Source: Colletes latitarsis
Lineage: Eukaryota; Arthropoda; Insecta; Hymenoptera; Colletidae
Length of the DNA: 64,000 nt
Direction: 5' to 3'
NCBI RefSeq assembly: GCF_051014445.1
Contig: NC_135137.1
Coordinates: forward strand, 29,513,501 to 29,577,500
Under the pieces are notes generated by a model. That model did not search any database and was not told the DNA's origin. It worked only from the letters and a program-made list of their open reading frames with translations. The position numbers were made by a program, and so were the translations under genes. Positions 1 through 12,816 of this stretch are shown here, in pieces (the first letter of the stretch is position 1; each line of letters begins with the position of its first letter).

Positions 1-1135
1 TGTTCCTCGACACGTTTCCTCGCAACCGGGAATAAACCGTGTGTGTTCGGTGTCGTGGGGTGTCTATTGGTTCCTAGACTACCGTCCTCGCGCTTGCAAA
101 GATCTCCGTGACGAAAACTCACGACTAAAAATCCACCCTCTCTGCTGTCCTCTGACTTTCGTCGAGAATTCTACTCGCGATGGACCCGCGCGAGAGGACG
201 TTTGCTACCCCCTTACGGTGTCATTTGTACGGGAAAGAAAACGGTAACATTGATCTGTGTCTACGGATAACATTCTGATGTAGTGGCGACTCCGTTAGCG
301 TCGATTTGTAAATTATTTTTATTACTAGGATACGCGTCGTGGCGTTCGTCGTCGACCAGAGACGGGCAAAATTTTATTCGAACAATAGCCAACCGATAAC
401 ATTCTTCAAATTTTTTAACAACGAACGGACGAACAGTTTTATCTGTTATTCGTTGCTCGAAATTTTGCCCGTTTCTGTCACGGACGAAACCCGTGAAATC
501 CTCGACGAGCCAAAAAGCCAAGAACGAAGACTAGTCTCGAGTCCCTCGAAACTCGCGTCAGCCATTTTTCCGTCTCTCTGGATCGCTAGAGTTCCCTCTG
601 GAGGCCTCTTTAGAGGCCTCTTCGGAGGCTGTTTTTATCGTTATCGTGCATCGATTCCCTTTTGCTTTCATTTTGGTTTTCGCAAACGTTCGTCGTCGGA
701 ACACGAAAACCGCGTACTGCCGCGAGGGACGCGTGGCCCGAGAGACGCTATTGTTCGTCGTTTAAGTTTTCTTTTTCAGTCTGTAAGCCAATAAATGAAG
801 GTTAATTTTTTTACCACTCTGTGTTCCTTATTTCCAGAAACTTTCGCGTCCATTTCCTGCGACAGACTCGCGTTCGTACAAACGATCGAGGAACAATTTT
901 TTATTAACACACTACCTACAGGAAACGAGAATTCTCGTTTTACGACAAACGTGTGTGTTTTTTAAATTAGAATTTTTTCTAATATTATCCATATATAACT
1001 CCTGAAAACTTCAATGAAATATATTAATTACAAAAATATTTATCGCAATTTTAGTACACCCATGTTGAAGGGATTCTATATCATTAAAATCGGCCGTCGT
1101 ATAGGAAAGTTTGAATAAAAATGCCTCGTCGTTAG
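1..1135. other. GC-richer non-coding DNA, role unknown
   Basis: The first 850 bases are clearly less AT-rich than what follows and rich in CG dinucleotides, with several frames open by chance. An imperfect inverted repeat (about 362-388 with 453-478, both containing CGGGCAAAATTT) surrounds a 65-base loop. AATAAA occurs at 791-796. The stretch may be untranslated exon or a regulatory region of a neighbour to the left. I could not support any protein. Confidence 0.3.
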
Positions 1136-1139
1136 TTAA

Positions 1140-1340
1140 TACTAGAACTACCAACAATTATAGTGTATTTATTTGTACCAAAGGAATTAAAAGGATAGAA
1201 ACTTGGAGAAATGTATAATGCAATGGAAATAAATATTTGTCCGTTCTCTTCATAGAAAACTGTGATTTTACAAAAATCCAGTCGAATAAATTTTGTACAA
1301 TTTTTAATAAAAATTACCAACGAGTTATTCTAGCCACACC
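1140..1340. mobile_element. piggyBac-like MITE fragment
   Basis: TTAA at 1136-1139 is followed by TACTAGAACTACC. The next 200 bases are clearly related to 56230-56455, sharing the AATTATAGTG segment near the start and ATGTATAATGCAATGGAAAT further in. The right terminus seen at 56 kb is missing here. A TTAA target and a CACTAGAACTACC-like end are typical of piggyBac-type elements. No coding capacity remains. Confidence 0.55.
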
Positions 1341-1798
1341 GCACAGTGTGTAAAAGTGGCCAAGCCGTGGGCAAAATATGAAATCGATCTTTGATTTGTT
1401 CAAAAATTAGTACATTAGAGTTTTTGGGGTCGCTGATTACGAATCTAATGTCAAATTAATGTTTGAATTAACTGTTCATGAATAAAAAATATTTTGAATA
1501 TGAAATAATGAATTTTTTAATTTGTTATTAATATTTTAAAATATTATTGCACAATACGATACAATTGAGAAACTGAAGCTATAATATTCATAGTTTATTT
1601 ATTTACACCATACCTATGTAAAACAGGTACTGTATAATCTATAAAGTATATGTAAAAGACACATTTACATATACAGATACCTTTTAATATGTACTAATAG
1701 TATAACAATGAAATATATTAATATTAATGGTAACAGTAAATAACAATAAAATAATATTTATTCTCTGTCAGAGTCAGTACATTTGTTTTAGAACAGTA

Positions 1799-2365
1799 AC
1801 TTGAGTTAGCAGGTAATGTCATAAAACTGTTTTACCCAGTTATACTTCTTTTTACCTGAAGTATAAGGTAAAAAGTACGAAGTACGAGGTACAAGGTACG
1901 ACTACATGTACTTTTGAATTTTTCTACAGGCCTCTGCTGACCATTGCTGACCACTTCTGTTACTACTGACAACATATAACGATTACTACTGGCTACTGTC
2001 AGCCTTTTCCAGCTTTTGCTGACTTCTGCTGGCCTCTGCTGACCACTCCTGATACTTCTGATAACGTATAGCGATTACAATTGACTACACCCAGTCTCTC
2101 ACAGCCTCTGCTGACCACAGCTTATATTTCTGACAACGTATAACGATTACTACTCACTTCTGCCAGCCTCTGCTGGGCTCTGCTGATCACTGTTGATCTT
2201 TAGATGCCTCTACTGATGGCTAACTTGAGTTTGCAGGTAATATCATAAAATTGTTTTATCCAGTTATACCCCTTTTTACCTGAAGTACAATGTAAAAAGG
2301 ACGAGGTACAAGGTACGACTACATGTATTTTTGAATTTTCTTACAGGCCTCCGCAGGCCTTTGCT
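1799..2365. repeat. Direct duplication in the outer left arm of the foldback element
   Basis: A segment of about 145 bases starting AACTTGAGTTAGCAGGTAAT at 1799 is repeated from about 2222 with some 10% divergence. Both copies end with CATGTA(C/T)TTTTGAATTTT and lead into GGCCT-rich arm repeats. The right arm lacks this segment, so the left side seems to have grown by an extra 420-bp duplication. Confidence 0.65.
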
Positions 2366-5160
2366 GGCCTCTGCTGGCCTCTGCTGACCACCGCTTATAT
2401 TTCTGACAACGTATAACGATTACTACTTCCTACTATTCGCCCCTGCTGATCTCTGCTTGCCACTGCTGGCCTCCGCTGACCTCTGCTGGCCTCTGATGAC
2501 AATCCCTGATACTTCCGACAACGTATAACGATTACTACTTGTTACTGCTTGCCCCTGCTGGACTCTGCCTGCCTCTGCTGGACTCTGCTGACCGCTACTG
2601 ACCACTCCTGTTACTTCTGACAACGTATAACGATTATGACTGGCTACTGTTAGCCCCCCCAGCCTCTGCTGGCCCCTGCCGACCACCGCTTATATTTCTG
2701 ACAACGTATAACGATTACTACTGACTTCTGCCTGCCTCCGCTGGACTCTGCTGACCGCCACTGACCACTCCTGATACTTCTGACAACGTATAACGATTAC
2801 AACTTGCTACTGCCTGCCCCTGCTGGACTCTGCTTGCCACTGATTGCCACTGCTAGCCTCTGCTGACCACAGCTGACCACCCCTGATGCTTCCGACAACG
2901 TATAACGATTACTACTTGTTACTGCTTGCCCCTGCTGGACTCTACTTGCCTCTGCATGCCTCTGCTTGCCACTGCTGGCCTATGCTGACCGCTGCTGACC
3001 ACTGCTGACCACCTCTTATATTTCTGGCAACGTACAACGATTACTACTGGTTACTGCCAGCCTCTGCTGACCTCTGCCAGCATCTCCCGACCTAAGCTGG
3101 CCTCTGCCAACATCTCCCGACATCAGTTGACCATCGCTGACCACTGCTGACCGTTGCTGACAACTTGTGACGTGATGTAATATAATATAATATGTTTATA
3201 TGTATTAAAGTTTTGTATAATGTAAATCTATGGCAATAAATGATATAATTTTAAAGTATTCTATGTGTTCTCATCATTTTTTACCGTCCTTTTCCTCTCC
3301 AAATCATTCTCTTACCTATAAGATGCGTACCACCTTCTTCGCAAGTTCACTAGCATTTTAGAAATGTTTCGGGAACTTTGGAAATCCGAATTTGACCATG
3401 ACCTTGGCCCAGTTTCGAAAGTGGGTCAAGGCCATTCGAATCTTAGAAAAATTCCGGGCGCTTTGGAAATCCGGATGGCCTTGACCCAATTTCAAAAGTA
3501 GGTCAAGGCCATTCGAAATTTTAGAAATCTTTTGGCCGACTTGGAAATCCGGATGGCCTTGACCCAATTTCGAAAGTGGGTCAAGGCCATTCGAAATTTC
3601 AGAAATCTTCCGGCCGACTTGGAAATCCGGATGGCCTTGACCCAATTTCGAAAGTAGGTCAAGGCCATTCGAATCTTAGAAAAATTCCGGGCGCTTTGGA
3701 AATCAGGATTTGGCCTTGACCCAATTTCGAAAGTGGGTCAAGGCCATTCGAAATTTTAGAAATCTTCCGGCCGATTTGGAAATCCGGATGGCCTTGACCC
3801 AATTTCGAAAGTAGGTCAAGGCCATTCGAAATTTTAGAAATCTTCGGGCCAACTTGGAAATCCGGATGGCCTTGACCCAATTTCGAAAGTAGGTCAAGGC
3901 CATCGAATCTTAGAAAAATTCCGGGCGCTTTGGGAATCAGGATTTGGCCTTGACCCAGTTTCGAAAATGGGTCAAGGTCACCGGCATTTCAGAAAACGCT
4001 TCGGGCACTTTGGAATTCCAGTTTTAAGTAGAGTAACGGTTTCTTATAACTAAGGGAATAATGGGGAGAGGAAAAGAAAGGGAAAAGTGACGAGAACACA
4101 TAGAATTCTTTGCAATTATATTATTTATTGCCATAGATTTACATTATACAACACTTTAATACATATAAACATATTATATTATATTACGTCGTGTCAGCGA
4201 TGGTCAGCGATGGTCAGCCTTGGTCAGCCTTGGTCAGCCTTGGTCAGCCTTGGTCAGCCTTGGTCAGCGATGGTCAGCTGACGTCGGGAGATGTTGGCAG
4301 AGGTCAGCAGAGGGTGGCAGTAGCCAGTAGTAATCGTTGTACGTTGCCAGAAATATAAACGGTGGTCAGCAGTGGTCATCAGCGATCAGCAGAGGCCAGC
4401 TTAGGCCAGGGGACGCTGGCAGAGGTTAACAGAGGAAGGCAGGACTCGTAGTAATCGTTGTACGTTGCCAGAAATATAAGCCGTGGTCAGCAGAGGCCAG
4501 CAGTGGCAAGCAGAGATCACCAGGGGTGAATAGTAGCAAGTAGTAAGCGTTATATGTTGTCAGAAGCATCAGAGGTGGTCAGTAGCGGTCAGCAGAGACG
4601 AGCAGAGGCATGCAGTGGCAAGCAGAGATCAGCAGGGGCGAACAGTAGCATGTAGTAATTGTTATACGATGTCAGAAGCATCAGAGGTGGTCAGCAGTGT
4701 TCAGCAGGGGTCAGCAAAGGCATGCACAGGCAAGCAGAGACCTGCAAAGGCAAGCAGAGACTTGTAGGGTCAAACAGTAGCAAGTGTTAATCGTTATATA
4801 TTATCAGAAATACCTGCAGTGGCCAATAGCGTTCGGCAGAGGCCAGGAAAGTTCAGCAGAGACAAGCACACGCTGTCAGAGATCAGCAACAACTAACAGA
4901 GGCTGGCAGAAGTCAGTAGTAATCGTTATACGTTGTCAGAAATATAAGCGGTGGTCAGCAGAGGCCAGAAGAGGCATGCAGAGGCAAGCAGAGGCAAATA
5001 GTAATTGTTATACGTTGTCAGAAGTATCAGGAGCGGCCAACAGCGGTCAGCAGTCGCCAGCGGAGACTGGTAGAAGTCAGTAGTAATCGTTATACGTTGT
5101 GAGAAGTATCAGGAGTGGTCATCACTGGTCAGCAGAGGCCTGCAGGAAAATTCAAAAGTA
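1857..5160. repeat. Giant foldback element: inverted tandem-repeat arms around a satellite core
   Basis: Two long arms face each other. The outer edges match: CATGTACTTTTGAATTTT...CAGGCCTCTGCTGACC at about 1914-1950 reappears reverse-complemented at about 5112-5165. The inner edges match even better, about 130 bases at 3168-3300 against 4053-4197, sharing ATGTAAATCTATGGCAATAA. Between them each arm is a degenerate array of CTGCTGACC/CTGCTGGCC words, punctuated roughly every 70-135 bases by ACAACGTATAACGATTAC. The centre (about 3340-4020) is a different 78-bp satellite. The plan of tandem-repeat inverted arms plus a core is that of foldback elements. No transposase gene is visible. Confidence 0.75.
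3423..3990. repeat. 78-bp satellite, about eight copies, each with an internal palindrome
   Basis: GGTCAAGG starts recur at 3423, 3501, 3579, 3657, 3736, 3814, 3892 and 3970, a period of 78-79 bases. Within most units GGTCAAGGCCAT and ATGGCCTTGACC form a 12-base inverted pair, so every monomer can fold into a hairpin. Open frames on the minus strand here only reflect the repeat. Confidence 0.85.
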
Positions 5161-7181
5161 CATGCTACTTTATGATAGACTAGTGTACGCATTAAAGACA
5201 AACTCAATAAATTCTCATTACCTTTTAAATCATTTGAATCACGAAATGTTGACATAAAACTATGATTCAACAAGTTTGTACTTTTCTCCTTAATTTTTAA
5301 GATTCCTTGTATCATGAACTATTAACTAATGATGTAGCGACTCGTATAAACAATATTCGTTACTTTGAAAAATGCCATTTCGCTTCATTTTGTTCGTGTT
5401 TCGGACGTTCTTGCACACTGTTCGTCGGTGGTTCTAGTGTTAATACCTGAAAGGGAAAGTTTACAAAAAAATTGATGAATTGATGAAAGAAACTGACGTG
5501 CAATCGTAAATTATAGAAACTCCTTTATTATCGATACAGTCCTCGTCGTACTGGTCGTTACAAAATTCATCAAAACGCAACAAACGTCGCGAAGCGAAAC
5601 GAGTTCGCTTGATCCGAGTAGCAAATAGGTGCAAAAGGTGAAACACGAATTCGATAGTTCCGTGAAGATAAGTTAAAGTCTGCACGTGCGGACGTGCGAT
5701 CCGAACACCTCGAACTTCTTCTGTCGTTATTACAGCTACGAATGGCAAGGCCACGGTCGCGCAATCTCTTTACAAGAATCCGTCAATGAACGTTGAACGT
5801 ACATCGATTTTTCTCTATACAACTCCCAACTTTCGTTTTTCGTTTCGTACATTTTTTATTCACTGTATCGTTCCAACTCGCGTTCCTTTCGCTGGTCGTG
5901 AAACACCATTCATCGATTCGGCTTTAAAATTAAATAAATGCAACGCGCTGCTCGCATTTGCGGTTAATACTGCTGAAATTGGACGTTCTTCGAACAATTT
6001 CGAATCGATGTTTATTTAAAACAATTATTAACTGAATAAATTTACTTTTTTCAAGTCCAACGATTCATTCCCAGAATGATTTCAATCGATTCATGGACGG
6101 ATGTCGAAGCGATCGCGCACAGCCTTCGCCCCAAAAGACACTCACGCGGCTCGTGTGATTCGTTTCGCGGCGATGATTAAAATTAACGAACGGTATCGTC
6201 GGGCTTCGTTTGCGAATTACATCCGCGAGGAAACGCTTTTCACGAAGAAAGTACGGTGATACCACAATTAAAAACGATGAGACACGAATCGATTTAGTTA
6301 ACGAAAGGGAGAGGCGTGGAAAGAGATAATTTTCAGATCACTTTCCCCATCGTCCACGTTGAAGTTACTCGTTTTTAAATAAATATACGCGTCAACAAAT
6401 TTTCGTACGCGATTCGTACGAAGAAACAAGAAAAGAGAGTCTGACTCTTGATAGGAGAATTGCAAAGAGCTTTTGCGGGGGGAAAAAGGGAATCGAGAAA
6501 GGACACTCCGTTTGAAAGGAGGTGTCGCGACACCACGCAACAGTAACGATAAAAAAATAATTTCTAACGATCAAAAACGAAGCATCGTTTCCTTCGAGAC
6601 CAATTACACGAGCGAAAATGTCTCGCGTACACGCAACATACATATACATATTTATATTTATATATAATATATAGATTTCTTTCGCATATTTATATATATT
6701 ATATTAAAACAATCGCTAAAAAATATAAATATATTTATATATTTATATTTGTATACATATATATATATATAACTTTCACCGTTTAACGGCTAGCTGCCTA
6801 TGCAGGGCTGGACGGATGCGACGCAATAAGTATTTTATTTATAATTCGTATCCCCGTACGAGGAAACGGTCAGTTAATTCTAATATGTACGTCGAACATG
6901 TATACAGAGAGAAGAAAGATTAGATTAAAAACAATTAGAAGGAAACACGAGAGAAAAAATTATATCACGTATTCAGCGATTTACATCGTAAACGCCCGAC
7001 AATGCGTTAGGCTGCTGCAGAAATTCTGATAAGAGTTCAATATCTTGAATATAATATTTGTCACGATTTTCATTCCTAAGTAAAAATCTGTGTTTTTGTT
7101 AAAGTTTGCTAAATCCACTAAAGGAATTCATTTTTCGTAAAATTACCGAGCGTCGAACCATAATTTCAAATATCACGATAT
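5161..7181. other. Intergenic stretch, no supported gene
   Basis: A piggyBac-like terminus GGTGGTTCTAGTG followed by TTAA lies at 5427-5443. Moderately GC-rich patches at about 5560-5800 and 6060-6600 have short chance frames on both strands. An AT microsatellite of TATATA runs follows at about 6640-6770. Nothing here was recognisable as coding. Confidence 0.5.
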
Positions 7182-8353
7182 AAATATTTGTCCGATACTG
7201 GGGAAAATTTTAATGGGAGATTCTAGAGGCCAAAATAAGACGAAAATCAAGAATATTAATTTGTTGATGGAGGCTTCGTTAAAAAGTTATTAACGTTTAA
7301 AGTTCCGCCCCTATTGAATTTTTTTTCTAGAAAGTGGATAGGATTTCGGGGGTATGTCTATTCACCAAAAATGATTGTAATTAAACCCTGCAAACGAAAA
7401 TAATTTTTCCAGAACGATTTGAAATTTTTTAATTTTGTCGAAAAATGTCACACATTCTCGAATTTTTTTCTAGAAAGTGGATAGGATTTCGGGGGTATGT
7501 CTATTCACCAAAAATGATTGTAATTAACCCCTGCAAACGAAAATAATTTTTCTAGAACGATTTGAAATTTTTTTTTCTCGCCAAAAAATTTAGACACCTA
7601 CCCCATGTCAATTGTTCTTAAAAATTAGTTTTTGATTTTTAATAATTTAGTTTGACGCCCTACAGCAAAGTTGTCTAATACTTTTTTGTAGGTACTTATG
7701 GGCTCTACTTTAGAAAAAAGTTTCATCGGAATACATTCACTAGTGTAGGGGTTATGGTTGTTTAAAAATTGGACCCCATTTTATGGGGTTTTCGTAACTT
7801 TACGAGGTCAAGGAGCAACTTTTTCAATATTTTTAGAATTTCTACATATTCTACACTAAAATACGCGTAGTTTGCTTTTTTAAACATTAAAATCGTCCAA
7901 TCCGTTCAAAAGTTATGACATTTTGAAGATTTGCATGAAAATTCAGACAAACATTTCTGGCCAGAAATTATATTTTCGGTGAGGAATTTTTTTCTCGAAA
8001 ATGGTTAGGATTTTGGGGGTATGTCTATTCACCAAAAATGCTTGTAATAAACCTCTGCAACTAAATATAATTTTTTTAACATGATTTGAAATTTCTTTAT
8101 TTCGTCTAAAAATTTCAATACATACTCGAATTTTTTTCTCGAAAATGGTTAGGATTCCAGAGGTATGTGTATTCACCAAAAATGATTATAATTGAGCCCC
8201 GCAACCAAAAATAATTTTTTCAGAATGATTTGAAATTTTTTAATAACTTCTTAACGAGGCCCTAGTCAAGAAATTGATATTCTTGATTTTCGTCTTATTT
8301 TAGTCTCTAGAATCTTCCATTAAAATTTTTCCCAGGGGTAGCCGAACACTCTG
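7182..8353. mobile_element. TA-flanked miniature transposon, copy 1
   Basis: Ends are inverted: GGGAAAATTTTAATGGGAG...GAGGCTTCGTTAAAAAGTTATTAAC at 7200-7305 pairs with 8240-8336, and the right tip reads CCGAACACTCTG followed by TA. Inside are direct repeats of about 130-150 bases carrying GGATTTCGGGGGTATGTCTA (7345, 7487, and related ones near 8010 and 8150), around a unique core of about 390 bases (7590-7980). The whole body is found reverse-oriented at 53912-55229. There is no transposase frame, so it is non-autonomous. TA flanks suggest the Tc1/mariner group; that is inference. Confidence 0.75.
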
Positions 8354-11300
8354 TATAATACATCCTCATATAACACTCGTGCAACGTGATAGATTTTAAT
8401 TTGCGGGAAATTCTAATTAAAGTTAGACTTCGTTGAAACGGTGTAGCTATATTTTATAACTTTTTGTATCGTGTTATAGAGGAGTAAGACACGGTAAACG
8501 GTTTAATATTGAACAATTTTATATTTTCATCTTAAAATTTTGATTCCAGCCTTTCGTTCGAACTTCTGCAGCAACCTAACAATTACAGGAATGCAACAAT
8601 TGCGAATTTTTATGTTTGCTTTTACTCGCGAGTGGATGAACTATCATCCTTGGTCTTCCATTTTCAGTCTTGATAAGACAGAATCATTCGCCAAATACTC
8701 GATTCAGTACGGATATTTACTAAACACGAAATATGTGTAATGCAAGGACTCTTTTAAGATAAATGTTAAATTACATACAGTTGCTGAAAGGTAATAGAAA
8801 CGAGATAATTTATTATAGAATTTATATTAATGGATAGAAAAATTGTTTTATTATTCAAAGTTATTTTAAGGACACTTTTCTATTCGATCTGCAAACAATA
8901 CAAGGTCGCGGAATAGTAATTTAAACAAATTATATTTAACGTGCCTATAGTTTTGTATATTATTTGCAAATATTATATGACTGAAATAAAATTAGCAGTA
9001 ACTATTCACGCTCGTATTTATTGAAGAGATTTTATTTTTTATATTATTAAAAATATTCTTGCGTTCATGTAATTATAGATATTATTTTTTAGACCTGATG
9101 ACGGTCAGTTTTAAGCAATGAATATATATTTTAATGTGTTTGCAAGACCTGTACATATTCTTTGTAACGTGTATGAAATTTGAAACTACAGATTCTGAAC
9201 CTAGTTTTAATTTATTTCAATACTGAATGTTCCTCTAAAAAATTTTAAATAACTCTGAAATAACCTTGAAAAGGTAAGAAATATTTTCCATAAGATAATC
9301 CTTCGTTAAAAAAATGATAAAATCGTATTATTTCATGTCTCTTACTGTTCAGCAACAATATTTCGAACGACGTTATGATTTCGCAAGCATAAGATCAGAA
9401 ACAAAGTTTTCACGAAAATTCAAACTTAATTTCGTCGATTATAGTCAGAATTTATTTAACAATTTATCAAATAATACGATCTATTGCCATTAGAGAATAT
9501 TTTCAATAAATGCGAACAAATATTATACCAGAAATTCTGTTAAATCGAGTGAATGAATTTTCGTAAGAATCCTTTTCCCAATCTTATGGAATTTGATTTG
9601 ATATTCCATATTTCTACAACAAATGCTTCAGATTCGCTCCTAAATTAAATATCTGATACAAGAATGCTGATTACATGCTCGAAATAGAAACATAGAATAT
9701 TCAAAATTTCAACAATAAAACGTTCGTCGAACAGTTTCAACCATACACGCCGACAATTGTCGATTCCAATAATAAAAACATCGTCGTCCGCGTGCTTAAT
9801 TCCACGCATTCGATCATTCTCGCGATCTCGCGCTTAAAACAGATAGTTAACAATAATCCACTTTCATTTTTCCTGCGTTCGATCGTTCAACAACGTAATA
9901 GACTTAATATTACGTCTTTCCAGCTGCGAACCAAGCGATATTAACTCTTCAACGAATGTCCCAGACTTAACAGATTCGACTCAAACAATTTCATTACTCT
10001 TTCAATGTGCAACATAATATTTAGATAGGTAGTCGTTCAAATTCCACGCAAAAGTCAACATAAATATTCATCCCAAACATCTAAAACAAATATTTTTTTT
10101 TTTTTAATTTTCATCACGTTTTTTCGACACGATTCGTACAACACTTGGCGATTGATTTGACTACGCGTGTGCTAAAAAAAACCTGTTAAATACGGTTTAA
10201 AAATTTCTCATCGATCGACACTAGAACCTACACAACAAATATGGAAATCTATTCCATTTCGCGATCAGATGGTCCACGTAAAATATTATTCAACGAATTC
10301 TGTCGTAGAGTAGAATGATAGGTTCACAAAACTGGCAGGAACATAGAAATGGATAACCATTATACTGATTGCTCAAATGTTCGCAGAAATTCACGAACAT
10401 TGATACCATACGTAAAAATAAAGGACAAAATAGCTGCTGAATTTTTTCAACCAAGAAATAGAGAAATATTACATTTCATTTTGCTTTTACGAATCATTAG
10501 TAGATGCATACATTTCGTAATGTTTGTCAAACATTCTTCGATTAATTTAATATCGATGTATATGGAATGAATTTTAAAAAGAAGTTTCATAATTTGACTA
10601 ATTAAATCACCAAATTTAATCTCCTCAGATTTTTCTGCATCAAATTTTATAGTTTCTACGCCAGTGGGACGAAGATTAAGTCTTAAAAACTTACGTGAAT
10701 TACTGTAAATAATCTTGCATCACGTTTTCTGTACTGATCTAGCTCCAGTCTTATCTCGATAAATAGATACGAACACTATGGTCACCCTGTATATACTTCG
10801 ATACGTTCGCCAGCGTGGAATCGCTGTGAAATAAGTCGAACCTGGCGATTCGTCGTGTAAAATTGATGGACCGCGAAGAGTTAAATTCGTTCGTGCTCGC
10901 TGCTAGAACCACTTGGAAACTTAAACTGTAATCTCACCGAACACGACTGGCTGATTTCTTTTCGATCCTCGACGATCCTGATCCAACAGCGCCGTTTGCT
11001 TCGAAACTCGGCCACCTTTCGTCCCTTTTCGAGACACTTGATCATTTTCAATAATCTCTCTCTTCTGAATTGCACTGCTCAAACGACTGAAAGTACACAA
11101 GTTTGGTACAAAATATATTTAATAAATACAGGGCACGACCGAATTCGTAGGAGGCAGTGATTTCTGGTGCAACATCGACTCGAAAATTCAGAAGGTCTCT
11201 CTCGAGAAAATTGACTGTATATTGATTGATTCAGTTTCTCGTCTGACAACGTAAATATGAAATTACTATTCTGTATATTGTAATTTTTAATAAACAGAAA

Positions 11301-12816
11301 AAATATTTATTTAAGTTACGAGGGGTTTTGCAAGTAGGACACCGGCACCTTCAAATTTCTAATAATATCTAAACACTTGTGCAATATGGTATGGTTCTAA
11401 GGCGACAAACAACTCTATTATAAGCTTCGAAAACATTTTTTTTTTAGTCAAGAATCAGGAATAATCTAAAAATGTACATGTCCAGTTTCATTAACCAAAA
11501 TTTGAATTTTTATTTGTAATATACTGTAGAAAAAAATATAGTTCAATAGTCTTATTACCTTAACGTTCATATAAATTTTAGTAACAGTAAATAAATATTT
11601 TTTTGAATGTCTAAATAGAAGACTGGGTAATAGTTTTCATCAAAAGACACAAAGAATCTCTATCCATTTATATAAGTAATTAACGAAGCATTTGAAGAAT
11701 TAAAAATTTGAAGATTGGCAAGATCCCACATATACAGCAATTTCTTAATTAGAAAATTTTACAATCACTGGTGAAAATTCTATACAAATAACCTTAGCAT
11801 AGTATTTACAATGCGATAAAAATCCACCTTTTCAGTCGCAAAATATGCGACAGTGATACTATCAAAAATTCTGATCACCAAATCTGAATTGTTTGTGCTC
11901 GAAAGTACGGTCAAAACCTAGTTCCTTAAGAGCTTTTTTTCCGTATTCTCAACATATCTTTGCACATTTATTTATCTTTCGTGCCACAAAATCAATCGTA
12001 CCTTGTACTTTCACTACACGATAGAAGAATTTTGTACAATTTTTTACATTAATAACGTTAAACGATTCAATATAATTTATCGTGTAATTTATACGGCTCT
12101 ATTTTTGTCAAATTCATTTTAATAATGTTTTCGGAGCAGTCGAGAGAAAATATCCCAGATTCTATTTCGGTGTCTCGATTACGAAAAGTTAGCGAAGTCC
12201 GAAGCAGATAACAGTCGCCAACCGAGCGACTATCGATGACGAAATTTCGCGTCGGCGGACCGAAAGTTTTACGGCCCCCTTTAAATCAGTATTATCACAT
12301 TCTCCTATAAATACCGCCCGTACGTCAAACGCGACGCCTCGGAACGAAGGTTACACGGTTCCCGAAGACGTCACGACGCCATTGCATTGGAAATCTTAGT
12401 CGGAGCTACTCCGCCCTTTTCCAACCGGATGCTCGATCAGTTTCAAGAGGGCTCATTTCCTACGTCCTCTTGAACGTCCTCCCACGCGACTGTTCGCGTC
12501 GGGCTCGATCACGAAGTTTTCGATCCAAGGTCATCCGGGATCCTTGGACCTTTCGCGAACTTGAGGACCTCGTGAAGGAAGTTCTCGAATAATCACCCAA
12601 CGACAGAGTGTTTTATTGGAAAACTTCCTAGTGTCCTCGTGAAACTGTACTTCGTTAGAAAATAAAAAACTTAATCGTCGAGAATCGTTATCGTGGGGTC
12701 GTTGTAATCTCGAGATGAATCACTTGCGAGAGGTGGCTGTCGGGTATTGAACACTTCGTGCGTCGCGATTTCGCGAGATACAGTAAACGCTCGCTTAGAA
12801 GCGACGAAGATGTCCA
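8354..12816. other. Intergenic, gene-free
   Basis: This is AT-rich DNA without supported coding sequence. Notable are a poly-T run at about 10091-10104, GTCACCCTGTATATA at 10780-10795 (the kind of sequence often left at transposon ends), and a GC-richer block at about 12150-12600. That block has CTATAAATAC at 12305-12314 and GACGTCAC at 12368-12375, which could be promoter elements but have no gene next to them. Confidence 0.4.

Noticed and set aside
180..290. Short frame MDPRERTFATPL at the left edge with GT-like donors
   Set aside because: Too short, no partner exon, no family resemblance.
339..794. 151-codon plus-strand frame near the start of the window
   Set aside because: No recognisable domain, overlaps an antisense frame and an inverted repeat, and reads like GC-richer non-coding DNA.
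2423..2686. 87-codon minus-strand frame and similar frames at 3358-3903 and 4784-5083
   Set aside because: Repetitive peptides produced by the tandem arrays of the foldback structure.
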